Origin: Neckera pumila
Lineage: Eukaryota > Streptophyta > Bryopsida > Hypnales > Neckeraceae
Reading direction: 5' to 3'
Length of the DNA stretch: 64,000 bases
NCBI GenBank assembly: GCA_963969595.1
Contig: OZ018412.1
Span: forward strand, 6,264,501 to 6,328,500
The number at the start of each line of letters is the position of its first letter. Position 1 is the stretch's first letter. Of the stretch, positions 45,167 to 57,621 are shown piece after piece. Under the pieces are notes generated by a model that was given only the letters and a program-made list of their open reading frames with translations, searched no databases and was not told the DNA's origin. Both the position numbers and the translations under genes were made by a program.

Positions 45167-47417
45167 ATCTTCAATTGCAGTAGCAAATCTTGGAGCAGCA
45201 AATTTGAAGAATTTTGGTGCGAAGAGTAGTATACAGTGCACTCGAGAAATTTGTATATTGTTTATGTTTTAGGGTGCAAATTTTAAGGAATGATGATATA
45301 ACCAGCACAACGGATTTTAGAATACGGAAAAAGAATTCATTTGAGTTTCGAAAAAAACTTGGTAGTATGATACCAATTTTTGCATTGCAACTGGATTAAT
45401 ATTTTTGGAAGTGGAGTACTCCATGGTTTCTCTGTAATACTGTGCTGATGTCCAGTTTTTGATGTTTGTCGTAAACATTTGAGATAGAGTTTTGGTGTTA
45501 AATACTGGAGATTTTTGAACACAAACAACTCCAAAATGTGCTCCTGACTGACTCTTTTATGTCATTAGAAAGCGCGAGTCTCTTCAATATCTATAAGCAC
45601 AGTTCGCCTCCCTCTTGCGAGACTGGTTACATGTTTACTTTCACCACAATCACTTATCGATATGTGCTTTCCAATCTCAAACTGTTGGAGTAGATGCTTA
45701 TTCTCTGAAGTATCCAATGTTTATTTTCGGCAACCTCAAGACAGGAGTGAATAATGAAGTGCAATGAAAATGAATTACGGCAATCCCCGCTTGCAACGTT
45801 TGCTTCCTGACTACTCGTTTAATCCACCAGCAAGCAGATGACAAGATAGGCTTCTGCTTCCTTTATACAGACCATCTTACTAAACCCTAAACCAGGTTAG
45901 GAAATATGGTTACATCCAAGTCGGAGCGGGCGGAAGTCTCATGAAGATGAGTCATTGAAACCGAGAGCGCTCTCATACAATCGTGAGGGGGCTTGTTCAG
46001 CCAGAATGTGCAGGATGCAGGGGTTGAGAGGGGTGAGGGTTTCGTGGTGAAGAGCAAGGTCTGGCGAACGGGATGGCCACAAAGAAATCAGAGGGGAAAG
46101 TAGTGGATCCGGAGAAAGGAAGCGAAAATGGTCAAAGAATTGACGGAAGGAAGCAGGAGTTTCTCGCTGATGGTCAAGGCATTGCACGTTAGGTATGTCA
46201 TGTCCGCCAGCATCGGTGGTAAATGCGGTGCATAGCTGACACTCCTTCGTTGTAGAGATTGGCACGAATCTGAGATTTACCATCATCTGCTATTCTTGTG
46301 ATGGGTTGCTTTTATTTCTGTTTAAGGTTGAACTTTTGTAAGCAAGACATGGCCATACATTAAGAGAGTTTTTGCTTCTCTTCATAAAAATTTGAGAAGT
46401 TGATACAACGGTTTCCGTCTTTCAACACTGACGTCTCATGTTTCTTTACTTGTTCTGTTCTCAGAGTAGACTTCTCTTCGCGAGATGTATCCATCACTGG
46501 TCAGGATGAGCCTCGAGTGCAGGGTCTTCATCCTTCCTATGAAACCCTAATCATTGACCGCAGTAATAGGTTCACGACGGAGTGGTTTTGAAGTTGATCA
46601 ATTTGATACATCGAAGGCAACTTGATCATGAATTAAGACTTTCTGATGAAACGCGCAGGTGAAGGCGAAGAAACAGGTGCTTAAAATGTAGAAGATGTAT
46701 GCCCATTGGCTGTCACGTAGGCAAACTGTCAAATGTTCCAGCCTAATGGGGTTTAGGGTTCATTTTTCTGGGGAATACTACTACCGCATCGACTTTGCTT
46801 TGTGGATTGTTATTCTAGAAGCGCAACCACGCAGTTACGCTGCAGTGAAAACGCAAGGTGAATCTCTTTCATAATTTAGGGTTTGATGCACCCAAGGGAT
46901 GCCGGATGAGACATTGGTTGGGTTCTACTCCAGCTTCTTCACTACAGAAGACAATTTTGGGTAGTCTCTTACCAAGGCGATGAACAATGAAGGGGAGGTC
47001 ATTGGACCTTATCAAGAGCAAGGGCACTCGCCGAGCCTGAGGTACTTCAACAGGATTGCTGCTTGATTGAGTCCTAGTACATGATGAAAAGCTTGCTCCT
47101 GTAGGTTTCAGACACCCATTCAGGGCGAAAGGGTTCCTATTCGAGCGACTTCTTCATGCGAAATCCTAAAGAGTCTCGACCGCAGACGTAGGCTCCTGAC
47201 AATGTGCTCTTGAATTTGATTGATTTGATTCATCGCAGGCAACAATTGAAACGCGCTCCTAGATTTATGGAGGAGCCTCCGCAGCTCCGTCAATAGTTAA
47301 CGCCGTGAATGATTTAGGTTGCATGCGGCTGCATTGGGAGTCGTGTAGATCCTTGAAAGGGACGTTAGGTACTGATTACGGAGATTCTTTGATGGATTAG
47401 AGAATTTTTGAAGTACA
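45167..47417. other. stretch between the Gly/Tyr-rich gene and the PPR gene
   Basis: No domain is recognised in any frame. A minus-strand ORF at 45939-46286 (115 codons) has no family I know and is not called. A telo-box-like CTAAACCCTAAACC lies at about 45881. The part next to 47417 must hold the PPR promoter and leader. Confidence 0.4.
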
Positions 47418-49904
47418 ATGCGACCGTCACTGCGTGCTGCTACCAACAGCGCAGTGCGAGTGAATGAGGCGATCAAACTGCTCTTCCCAACTGTAAGGAA
47501 CTCGAGCCCCGCTATTCTCGGCGATGGAGCAGACGATCTGTTGCACAGTCTGCGTGGGCAGAGTCTTGATTCCCGGACTTACGTGAAGCTTTTCCAGCGA
47601 TGTATGGAGCTCCGAAACGTGTCCCTAGGCAATCAGGTTCGTGATCACATTGTTCGAAGTGGTCGTTCGTTAAACATTTACGAGCTCAACACTTTGGTGA
47701 AACTGTACGCACATTGCGGGAGTGTGGAGGAAGCGCGCCAGGTGTTTGACAGCATTGTGGACAAGACTGTTGTTTCCTGGAATGCCATAATCGCAGGCTA
47801 TGCTCAGCTCGACCATGTCGAGGAAGCCTTCGCGCTGTTCCGCCAAATGGTGGAGGAGCGTCTGGATCCGAACACCATCACATATTTGACTGTTCTGGAT
47901 GCTTGTTCCAGCCCAGCAGCTTTGCAATGGGGTAAAGAGGTTCATGATCACGCCAGAAACGCTGGCTTCGTGTCCGATTTCCGTGTGGGGACTGCCCTTG
48001 TGAACATGTATGTCAAGGGTGAGAGCATGGAGGATGCACGGCAAGTTTTTGAGGAGTTGCGTCAACGAGATGTGAGTGCGTTCAATGTAATAATCAGAGG
48101 GTATGCCAAGAGTGGTGATGGGGAGAAAGCTTTTGAGTTTTTTCATGGTATGCAACAAGAAGGTTTGAAACCGAACCGGATTTCCTACTTGAGCATCTTA
48201 GAGGCTTGCTCCGGACCCAAAGGGTTAGCATGGGGGAAGGCAGTTCATGCTCAATGTATCAAGGCTGGAGTTTTGCATGATATTCGCGTCGCGACTGCTG
48301 TCATCCGCATGTACACGAATTGTGGGAGCATTCAGGATGCTCGTGAGGTTTTTGACAAACTTGTGGTACGAGATGTCGTCTCTTGGACAGTCATGATTGA
48401 AGGGTATGCTGGGAATGGTCACATTAAGGATGCTTTCGCTATGTTTGCCATGATGCAAGAAGAAGGTATCCAGCCAGACAAAGTCACGTACATGCATATC
48501 CTGAACGCATGTGCAAGCTCCGCAAATGTGAAGTATGGGAGGGAGGCTCATTCCCAAGTGGAGAAAGCTGGGTTTGGGACTGATCTGCTTGTGAGCACAG
48601 CTCTCATTTATATGTATGCCAAGTGTGGTGCCGTCAGGGACGCACGTCAAATTTTCGACCAAATGGTGAGACGAGACGTTGTGTCGTGGAGTTCGATGAT
48701 TGGGGGTTACGCTGAAAATGGATGTGGTAAAGAGGCCCTTGAAATTTTTCAGCAAATGAAACTCGAGGGTGTGGAGCCAGACAGGGTCACGTACATCAAT
48801 ATTCTGAATGTATGTGTTAATCCAGGAGCGTTGGACTTGGGTAAGGAGATTCACTCTCAAACGGTAAAAGCAGGTCTAGTATCCCATATCCCTTTAGGAA
48901 ATGCCTTGATCAACATGTATTCGAAGTGCGGAAGCGTTGAGGGTGCTCGTCAAGTTTTTGACGTTATGTGTAATCGAGATGTTATTACTTGGAATGCGAT
49001 GATCGGAGGATATGCACAGCATGGATATGCTCCAGAAGCTCTGGAGCTTATTGAAGGGATGCTAAAGGAAAGGGTCAAGCCAAATTCAGTTACGTTTGTT
49101 GGTGTGCTTACTGCCTGCAGCCGTGCAGGTTTTGTGACAGAAGGCCGTCACATTTTCGCATCCTTGCTTCAACACCACGGGATTGTCCCAACCATGGAAC
49201 TTAACGGTTGCATGGTGGACCTTCTTGGCCGTGCTGGACAATTGGACGAAGCTGAGCAGTTTATCAAAAGTATGCCACTGGAAGCAACCGCTTCAATCTG
49301 GAGTTCTTTGTTGGGTGCTTGCAGAATCCACGGGAATTTAGAGATCGCGGAACGTGCTGCTGAAAGGAGTCTAGGTATTGATCCATATGATGGTGCAGTG
49401 TATGTACAACTTTCGCACATGTATGCTGCAGCTGGTGTGTGGGAGAATGTTGCGAAAGTGAGGAAAGTTATGGAGGACAGAGGTGTTAAGAAGGAGCAAG
49501 GCTGTACCTGGATTCAGATTGATGCGAAGGTCCATACTTTTGTTACAGAAGATAGATCACACCCTCAAGTGAAAGAAATATATACTGAGCTGGCGAAGTT
49601 GATGAAGGAAATCAAGAGAGTGGGCTACGCCCCTTGTACTGAAAATGTATTACATGATGTTGGAGCGCAGCAGAAGGAAGAAGCCATTAGCTACCACAGT
49701 GAGAAACTGGCCATTGCCTATGGGATTATCAGTACACCTCCTTCTACACCGATCCATATATACAAGAATTTGCGTGTGTGTGCCGACTGCCACTCTGCCT
49801 CCAAATTTATATCTAAGCTCGCTGGAAGGGAGATTATCGCTCGGGACGCAAGTCGCTTTCACCATTTTAAAAACGGCGTATGTTCATGCGGTGATTTCTG
49901 GTGA
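47418..49904 (+). CDS. PLS-class PPR protein with E and DYW domains
   Basis: DYW-type PPR proteins bind specific organellar transcripts and edit C to U; the DYW domain is the cytidine deaminase. The single open frame from the ATG at 47418 gives 828 residues. The first 30 residues are basic and rich in Ala, Ser and Arg, consistent with organelle targeting. From about residue 45 to 610 run some 15 PPR motifs in repeating P-L-S order; the P motifs all read VVSWNAIIAGYAQ or close variants. The E/E+ region follows from about 615, including SIWSSLLGACRIHGN. The DYW domain has the zinc and catalytic residues: His760 and Glu762 in YHSEKLAIAYG, Cys788 and Cys791 in CADCH. The protein ends CSCGDFW, with Phe in place of the usual Tyr. 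No introns and no lesions. The editing site cannot be predicted here without alignment. Confidence 0.95.
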   Translation: MRPSLRAATNSAVRVNEAIKLLFPTVRNSSPAILGDGADDLLHSLRGQSLDSRTYVKLFQRCMELRNVSLGNQVRDHIVRSGRSLNIYELNTLVKLYAHCGSVEEARQVFDSIVDKTVVSWNAIIAGYAQLDHVEEAFALFRQMVEERLDPNTITYLTVLDACSSPAALQWGKEVHDHARNAGFVSDFRVGTALVNMYVKGESMEDARQVFEELRQRDVSAFNVIIRGYAKSGDGEKAFEFFHGMQQEGLKPNRISYLSILEACSGPKGLAWGKAVHAQCIKAGVLHDIRVATAVIRMYTNCGSIQDAREVFDKLVVRDVVSWTVMIEGYAGNGHIKDAFAMFAMMQEEGIQPDKVTYMHILNACASSANVKYGREAHSQVEKAGFGTDLLVSTALIYMYAKCGAVRDARQIFDQMVRRDVVSWSSMIGGYAENGCGKEALEIFQQMKLEGVEPDRVTYINILNVCVNPGALDLGKEIHSQTVKAGLVSHIPLGNALINMYSKCGSVEGARQVFDVMCNRDVITWNAMIGGYAQHGYAPEALELIEGMLKERVKPNSVTFVGVLTACSRAGFVTEGRHIFASLLQHHGIVPTMELNGCMVDLLGRAGQLDEAEQFIKSMPLEATASIWSSLLGACRIHGNLEIAERAAERSLGIDPYDGAVYVQLSHMYAAAGVWENVAKVRKVMEDRGVKKEQGCTWIQIDAKVHTFVTEDRSHPQVKEIYTELAKLMKEIKRVGYAPCTENVLHDVGAQQKEEAISYHSEKLAIAYGIISTPPSTPIHIYKNLRVCADCHSASKFISKLAGREIIARDASRFHHFKNGVCSCGDFW

Positions 49905-52140
49905 TTCAGGTAAATTTTTTGTTGAAACTCTGAAGAGCAGTCCTAGACGTGGGTCTGATCGTTTGGGTGCAGCTTTGAGGGTTGAGAATTGCTGAGACTT
50001 TCTTGGAACTGGTAGACTTTTAAGACTAAAACTGGAATCATAGGGCTCGAGTACAACTGGAACCATGGAGTTCAGTACTCGAGCTAGAACCATGGAGTTC
50101 AGCAGGGTTCCAAGTCGAGTACTGAATTCCAGGGTTTTCGAGGCTTTCTTTGCGATCATGGACTGTCCTACTGTTTTCTGCAATGTACTCAGAGGTTTGC
50201 AGTATGCTATTTGGTGTCTTACATCACGTAGTTGTCTTCCCTTATGTTGAAGGTTTTTTACCGGTCATCTTTTGCTTACTTTCTTCTGGCTCGTCCTGTG
50301 TACTGGCAGATGTTTGTTGAGGGCTAAAGCCGGCTATGGAATATAAAATTTTCTCCGATGAACGGTACTGAATGCCATCAATATCTACAGCTTCTGCTTC
50401 CCGCCTCAAATTTGAAAGAGAAAATGCGACGAAATCTGAATGTTCGCTTCGTCCGCACCAAATGATCATCTTGTGGAAACTTCGAGCAGGTACTAACTCT
50501 ATAAAACATTATACTTTCTCGTCGCTACTCAAATGACTGCTTTAGTCATTGACATCCGGGTGGAGATCCACCGTAGGAACATTAATGAAGCCAGAAACCA
50601 GAAACCGACCTCACAACCTAGGTAACCGAATTTCAACTGATTTGTCCTGCAGGCGTCCTCAGACGATCATTCAAGGGAACCTCTTTGAGACTCATTCTCT
50701 ATTAACCTTTGCAAGGATAAGAGCAACACCAAGAGCTGGAGACAGAACGATTGCAACACTTGCCTGGTAACGATCTTCCCAACTCACTAACCGCGGTTAG
50801 GAGCTGCACAAGGAAGAACAAATGACCGGCAGATGGACCCTACATCTCTCCTAGCGAAGATTTTGGCAGGTGATTGACGATGAGACTATTTGAATACCCG
50901 ACCTGAGCAAGCTTTAGAACTGAAGAAAGTCGAGAATGACCGATCAATCTTCAATCTACAACTACATAATCTCAAAGCAGGCAAGATATTCAATTTTGTT
51001 TCTGTTTGCTTCTTCTTTTTGGAATATAAATTGCAGTGTTTTCACATTCTGAAGTCCTTCCAGAGACGCAGGACTGTTTTAGCCATGCTTGAATTCCTAC
51101 ACCCGTTGCTTTGAGAACTGGAATTTGAATTACAATCATTTTGACATTGGTTGGCACTCGCATCAACTGGAATCTCAAATCTCTACCGATTCTCTTTCTG
51201 ACGGCTGTGTACAGTGTTTTGAAACTGAAATTTGGTGTGCTTGATTGGGACTGCATAAGAATTGAGCATTAATGCAAGATTTTCAAATGGCACAGAAAGG
51301 CAAATTGTAAATGAAGTAGACGTTATTGTACATTTGAATGTCACAATTTCTTAGAACTTCAAAAAAGATTTTCTCCTCTTGACTATGGTATTACCAGTAA
51401 TAGCAAGGCAGCCAACAGGCAAACTTTATATAAACGTTTGATAGAACTAGAAAGGTGGGATTGGGATTCTTGGGTGTAGCAATGGGCCTCTGAAGAATGT
51501 TGTGGAGATTCATTTGGGCTAAGTCTAGTAAATGTGAACTTTACAATACAAGAAATGAAATGATTGCAAGTTCAAATGAAGAACCCAAGTTATGGTAACC
51601 ACTCTTTAAAACATTCAAACAAGCAATGCTGATGGTTTCTACTATTGAACTATCTTACTTTTGTTGTTTGGCAATTGAAAGGGGGTTTTAGATTCTCTTT
51701 GTGTGTATTTTTAGACATCATATGAATGAAGAACTTTCAAAAATTGATTATAAGTGTATCCAAACGGATCCTAGGCTCTCATTTTAGAGACACAATCTTA
51801 TAAAAGAAGTTTTGTAAATCTTGAAAACAATCTATTTTACCAAGAATTAAGCTCAATTACTTTCTTATACTTGCGTAAGCTTAGACAATTTATTTATACA
51901 AGGTTGATGATGACAAAAGTTGTCCAATGAAAGACTTTTAGTATTCTTGTAGAAGGAATAATTATGCAAAATTATTGTTTTGGTTAATGGATAATTGAAT
52001 AGTTGATGACTACAATAATAGGTCTTTCATTTCAAGTTTAAGGGCATATTTGTAGCACTTCAAAAAGGACTCTACATGAAAGAATTGAAGCTTGAATGGT
52101 ATTAAATAGTTGGAGTAACCATTCCATTATTTTGCTTTGT
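49905..52140. other. PPR 3' flank and intergenic stretch
   Basis: About 50043-50135 is a compact set of repeats: AACCATGGAGTTCAG occurs twice, and GTACTCGAG and its inverse recur three times. No gene is recognised in the rest; the ORFs are short and without domains. Confidence 0.45.
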
Positions 52141-52723
52141 GCTTCAAGCACGGGGGTGCACTTAGTGTATCTAATCCAAACTACGTGTGACCAAAACTTT
52201 GTACACCCCTATATTATATCCTAAAATTTAAATAAATGAAAACAAAAAAAATATGAATATATTTTCCTAATTTGAAAGTTTATGTTTTGAATTATTTTAT
52301 ATTTTTATTTGCTAATGATAGTTAGTTACAAATTTTTGAAGTAAATAGATACACTGAAAAATTGAAAAATAACTTTCACACCCCTATATTATATCCTAAA
52401 AAATTGTTTAAAAAATGAACAAAAATTCCTTAAAATAATTCTCTATTGAAAGCTCATTTTGAGTTGAATATTGATGCAACGGTCATCTAAATGTGTTCTC
52501 TATAAATATTTGAGTTGAAAAATATGCCATTTTAGGTTCATTTTCAACCTCTTTTAGAAATCATTCCATATTTCATTTGAGTTGGAAATTTTGGCAATAG
52601 AAACCAATAGTCATTACCAAACAATGCTCAAAATTTTAGGTTGAAATTGTAGTTTATTAGAAACCACTTGTTTGCACGTGGTTTGTAGTAGTAGAACCAA
52701 GTGCCCTCCCCGAGGCTTCAAGC
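52141..52723. mobile_element. TIR element, unclassified (~583 bp)
   Basis: Inverted ends of about 55 bp: the left end reads GCTTCAAGCACGGGGGTGCA and continues to CCAAACTACGTGTG. The right end, read inversely, is GCTTGAAGCCTCGGGGAGGG and continues to ACAAACCACGTGCA. Inside, CACCCCTATATTATATCCTA occurs twice, near 52204 and 52379. It is non-coding. Confidence 0.65.
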
Positions 52724-54414
52724 ATGTTATTTATCTTTGGTTTTAGAGTTGGAATCATGTTAAAATTTGATTCACTTAATTAAACTTCTTCATAAAATCC
52801 AAAACCACAATCCAAACTTCATGTGTGGCCAATTCAATTTACTCAATACAACAAACTAACACATAACTCCCAACTACTCTAATTTATCTAAATAGTGAGA
52901 CAATAATTTATTAAAATTACAGTTTTTTAAATTGTTCACATTTAAGTATTCTTGCATCATCTTGATTTTCATAATTTTCAAAATTCCTTTTGCTCATTAT
53001 TTCCAGTCTTGCAAAATGAAAATGGGATATATCAAAGAAATGCCTTCTTTGTAATGCTGTCTAAGTATATAGATTAGGGCAGACTTCCATGTCGAGTTAG
53101 AAAACAATTTTCAAGTTTTCCAAAATTAGAATCGCTTTGCTAGGTTTCATAATGTTTACACTTCTTCCATATGACTAGGGAAAAACTCTCTTTCTAGTGT
53201 ATTTTTTCCTTGATTTCAAACTCAAAGCAATCAAATAGTTCAAATCTAATGTTAAAAGTATTTTTTTAGAAGTTGGAAAGTTGCCTCCCCTAAATTTTGC
53301 CAACCAACTAAGGTAACTACACCTAAAATTGCATGCTTCTTAAAATTGCACACTGGATATTCTTGCCTAAAATGTACTCCCACTATTCATCAACTCTATG
53401 ATCGCTTTTAAGTACACTATTTTCAGCACTTTGAATATTCATAGTTTATTCACATCAATCACATGGTGTCCAAAAAATGCATTCTAAGAGAATCTAGAAT
53501 CCCCTTTTGACTACCAATGAGACTCCACAATTTTTTTTCTCAATATAATAGTGAACCCTCTTGCAAGTGTTGAACACTTTGATGTAGAATTTCCTGAATC
53601 ATTTTTTTGAGACCCAAAGTTTGAAATCCAATTTTCTTTTAAACAAAAGTCTGCTCTCACTTGTGCTCTCTCTGTCCGACTAAAAAGCTCGTTGATGTTT
53701 TTTTAGTAGTTTTGAGTATACATATTGGAAGCTTGCTTGGGTCCAATTTTTTATTTTGGTTGCATTGAACAGATACAATGTTCTTCATGGATTGTGGTGA
53801 TATAAAATTTGGACGGACCATTCTGAATTATTCATTTTACAACATGGTCAATGAAATTAATATAAGAAAAACATGAAATAAAATAAGGAGCTTTTTAGTG
53901 CAACAGAGGTAGTATTGATTACCCCAATCCAACCTTGACCAGGAAAGTGTCAACATCCCGAAGCTCCGACTGTAGGGTGGTGTACAGTAGTGTCGCAGGG
54001 CCACAGGAAAAGGATCGTTTGGGGTCCATTCATAGGATTGAGCGGAAGCCAGATCTGCTATCTGTGGTTGGCACACGCCCAATGCAATGCAATGCAGACC
54101 CCGGCAGCGGGTTTTTTTGGGGCGAAATTTCGCACTTGTCAGACTGTTTCAGCCAGTCGGACGCCCTCCCTCCAGATTTGCTCTAGTGGTTTGAAGGCTT
54201 CTGGCGACACTTGTCCAAAAAACAAACACTGGACCCCGCTACAGATGACAATAATGACGATAATCCATCACCAGTCCTTCCGGCCACATCCAACCTTTCA
54301 TTTCTCTCTCTTCTCTTTTTTCACTTGGGTAGCTCCAGCAAGGACGTAAAATTGTGCCATCCTTTGTCGGCCCTACGGGCCGACTTTACCCCGGGGAAAA
54401 TGCTGGAATTTTTT
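52724..54414. other. intergenic stretch without a recognised gene
   Basis: AT-rich to about 53900, then a GC-richer part to about 54400 with short ORFs in several frames and no recognisable domain. Confidence 0.4.
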
Positions 54415-54550
54415 ATTTACCACAAATAGCTTTTTTTTGCAAAATTTGAATTCATATTTGCAATCAAAGGTCCCAAATTAGCTAGGGGGCTTGTGAGTAT
54501 TCTTAAGCACGGCTCAAATATAGGGGCCTTTTTTTTACTTTTACCCTTGA
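54415..54550 (-). repeat. dispersed repeat F, copy 2
   Basis: Inverse copy of 42765-42895, recognised by TTTTTTTTGCAAA, TTCATATTTGCAATC and CCCAAATTAGCTAGG. Confidence 0.75.
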
Positions 54551-55180
54551 GATCCCCGAATTTATCCTGTTGGATCCACCAAGGATGGCACGATTTAATG
54601 TGTTTCCATACAAAGTGCCACTTAAGCTCATAACATTTTTAACTAGGTTGCAGAGCTCCCCCCAGCTGGAGGGATAATTTCCCCCTATATGCTTGGAGAA
54701 ATTTAGTTATAATTTGAATGGGCTGATTGGCTCGAGTGAGGTAACTCTTGGGACGGGCTTCGTGAGTTGGCCCTGCATCATCCCAATCATTCCGTCTCGA
54801 AGTCAACACTGAGAATTTATACCGATGATGTATAGTTACAGTTTTGGAGCCGAGTTTCAAGGAGCGGGTGCCTTTCTATCAAAAAGTGTAAAATCCGGTT
54901 TTACTTGGTATTTCTCTTTGTTGGGGCTCCCAATTTCGGGGGGAGGAAAAAGGTACCCCCTAGCGAAGGTTAATAATGTTATGCTTCTTGAAGCTCCTCA
55001 ATGGACTATCTGTTGGGAGTCCTTCCAGAGCATAACTTCAACCTCCACCATAAAAGTGTAAGGTACAGTAGATAAGTCCATCATCACCAACAATAGCCTA
55101 TTTCCATCACCCTATTTTTGGCCCCAATCCTGCCACCAAACTCATCCAAATCCATTCACTTTTATGACAAAAGCAATGCA
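54551..55180. other. intergenic stretch without a recognised gene
   Basis: Nothing is supported; short ORFs only. Confidence 0.4.
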
Positions 55181-56668
55181 TTAACCCTTTAGTGACCGTG
55201 GTTGATTTGGGGGGTGAGTCATTTTTTCAATATATACTTTTAAAAAGTTATTTTGGGATGAACTTTGAGCCAGATAAATATAATTGGACTGTAGAAATTG
55301 AGACTACAAGGCCTTGACAATGTATTGCCACAAGAATGAAGGTGATCAAAGCTTTCATTTAGACATGAAAATGGCTCAAAGATTGAAGTGAGTACTAAAT
55401 CTACTACAATTAAGCAAAAAGTGTCTCTAAAGTAGGTGGCTCAAAATTCTCTCACACTCTAAAACACTCCACTCCTCAAATATACATTGTTTATACATGT
55501 TGGTTTTCCATCTTCACAAGAATGTACAAAAAATGTGCATTTCATGGTTTTTAAACCTCTGTTGTTTGAACTTCAAAAATTCATAACTAACTCCATAAAG
55601 TTCCAAAAAATTTAAAATAACTTGTATTAGATGTTAATTCTACTCATTTTTCAAGGAAATTTTAATGAAATATAATTCAAATTTTTTTACCTCCCCAAAA
55701 CTCAATTTCAACTCTTAGATGGGTAGTTTTTGGCCCTCCTACCTTAGCTAATCCATGTACATCCTTGGATTTCATGGATTAGACAGTGGTGGGCTTGCCA
55801 AGCAACATTGTTGCCTTCATGGCTCATGTATCACTAGAAAAAAAACATGTCCGCCACAACCGGCCATATGCAACTCATATGCAGCTAAGTGTCTTATACA
55901 ACTATCTTCCAACTATAATTTTCTCTATTTGCACCAACTTCAACGTGTACATTGTTGTAGTTGCAGAGTAGCCGTAGAGTGAAATGCTGGGTTATAGAAC
56001 TATAACACAGTATTCATTCAAAATGAATGTGAAGAATTCTACATCCAATATTCATTAGAGTTGTCGATGTGGACAACTCTATATTCTGTGAAGTTCACTC
56101 TGTCAATGAAGTTGCAAACTAATCGCATCAAAGTCGCAATATAGTCACAAACAAGTTGCAACTTAGTTACCGACCTCAAGCGGCAGTGAATACCACGTAA
56201 GCAACCACATCATAAAGCGTATTGATGAAGTTCCAAGTAAGCTGCTGAATGAAAAAACAATCCATTTTGCCTTGTAACTACGCTGCAACTAAAAAAGTTG
56301 TCCACAGCAACTAGAGGTCTCCAGTCTGCTCCAGAAATATCACCAGTTGCAAATGACTGATGCAACTCAAAGCCAGTTGCTTTTTGTAGTTGCAAAACCC
56401 CTCTATTTCTTCTAGTGTATTTTGATAAAAATTTGCCTAGATTGAAGCTTATTTGTACATTTCCTTGGCCAGTATAGATTCATTTAAACTAGCATAGCTC
56501 ACACATTATTGCATGCCTTGCCAAACAATTTGGTTTAAAGTGAGCATCTAAAGATGCTCGAACTCCGTTCCTCTTTGGATTCTTACAAATTAGGTGTATT
56601 TTGACCTACGACAAGCATAGAGTCCATAAATCAAACAAAATGTAGCCAACCAGTCACTAAAGGGTTAA
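55181..56668. mobile_element. family D element with TTAA ends, split by a CACTA element
   Basis: TTAA at 55181-55184 followed by CCCTTTAGTGACCG, and GTCACTAAAGGG followed by TTAA at 56665-56668. The terminal inverted repeat CCCTTTAGTGAC is perfect over 12 bp. The total is 1480 bp between the TTAAs. Removing the nested CACTA element and one target copy leaves 891 bp, close to families A and B. Non-coding. Confidence 0.75.
55829..56420. mobile_element. CACTA-type non-autonomous element nested in family D
   Basis: CACTAGAAAAAAAAC begins at 55832, and TTTCTTCTAGTG ends at 56417. It is flanked by a 3-bp target duplication TAT (55829-55831 and 56418-56420). CACTA termini with a 3-bp duplication define the CACTA/CMC superfamily. 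The 586-bp body has many GTTGCA/TGCAAC words, as in subterminal repeats, and no transposase. Confidence 0.75.
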
Positions 56669-57621
56669 TGCCAAAAGGGATAGCATGTCAATTCTTTATT
56701 GGTGAATACTTAAGTGTTAATAGATATATGGAAAGGTGGACATGGGTTGTTAATAGGATATCTATGACTCCACTATGCAGGCAGTTTTGTCATTTCAAGA
56801 CAGATTGCTTCAAAAATTCATAGAGATTACAATTTTAGTTAGAAAATTATAATTCTAATTGGGTTCGATTTGTGAGACAATTGCACACCTCTAAAAAATA
56901 TGTGCTCTTCTTGGAGTTTTTTCCAAGATATTCAAATTGCTAATCAAGCTAATAATAGGCTTGTCTACATTAATGCTCTGTAGACTAGGCCCAATTCGAT
57001 GAATAAGGCAATCTTTTGTGCAAAGAGAGACGCATTCAGGAATTGCCGAGTACAAGGACAAGTAATTAGTTTGAAGCAATGGATTTTTTTGGTTTGGGGA
57101 TTGCGGACCAATGACTACGTGGCCTTTCTTTCAAGAAAATTATAAGTTCTCTGGCTTCTTCATTTTGGAAGGCTTAAATGGAAGGTGCCCAATTTTGAAT
57201 AGGCAATTTTTGTATGTTTGGCCCTCAACAATGGATGAAATGAGGTTTTGGAGACATTTTGGCAGTGGTGTGCAGGGCCATGATTACAATCTACCATTTT
57301 TAAACACATCTACCTACTTTCTATTCAATAGGCTTGAAGCTTCAATTGTTTTGAGGCAATTGGACATTAATTGCTTACAAAAAACTCTAGCGTGAAGGGC
57401 CAATTTATATGGCCAGAAGTATCTATTCTTAAAATGACCATGAAAATGCATCATGTTAGATCTTTCAATCTTGTTTAGAAAAAAAATTGGGATACATGTC
57501 ATGGGACCTAGAATGGAACTAATCTCTTCATTTATGCCAACCTAAAATGCTTGGAGTTTATTTCTCTCTTTTACATGACGGATGTTATTGATTCAGCATA
57601 TAATCACAATACTTACTCATT
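56669..57621. other. intergenic stretch without a recognised gene
   Basis: An ORF of 94 codons (57111-57395) has no known domain. Nothing else is supported. Confidence 0.4.

Noticed and set aside
45939..46286. Minus-strand ORF of 115 codons
   Set aside because: No recognised family, no splice or promoter support; could be chance in GC-mixed DNA.
48225..48860. Minus-strand ORF of 211 codons inside the PPR gene
   Set aside because: Antisense shadow of the repetitive PPR coding sequence.
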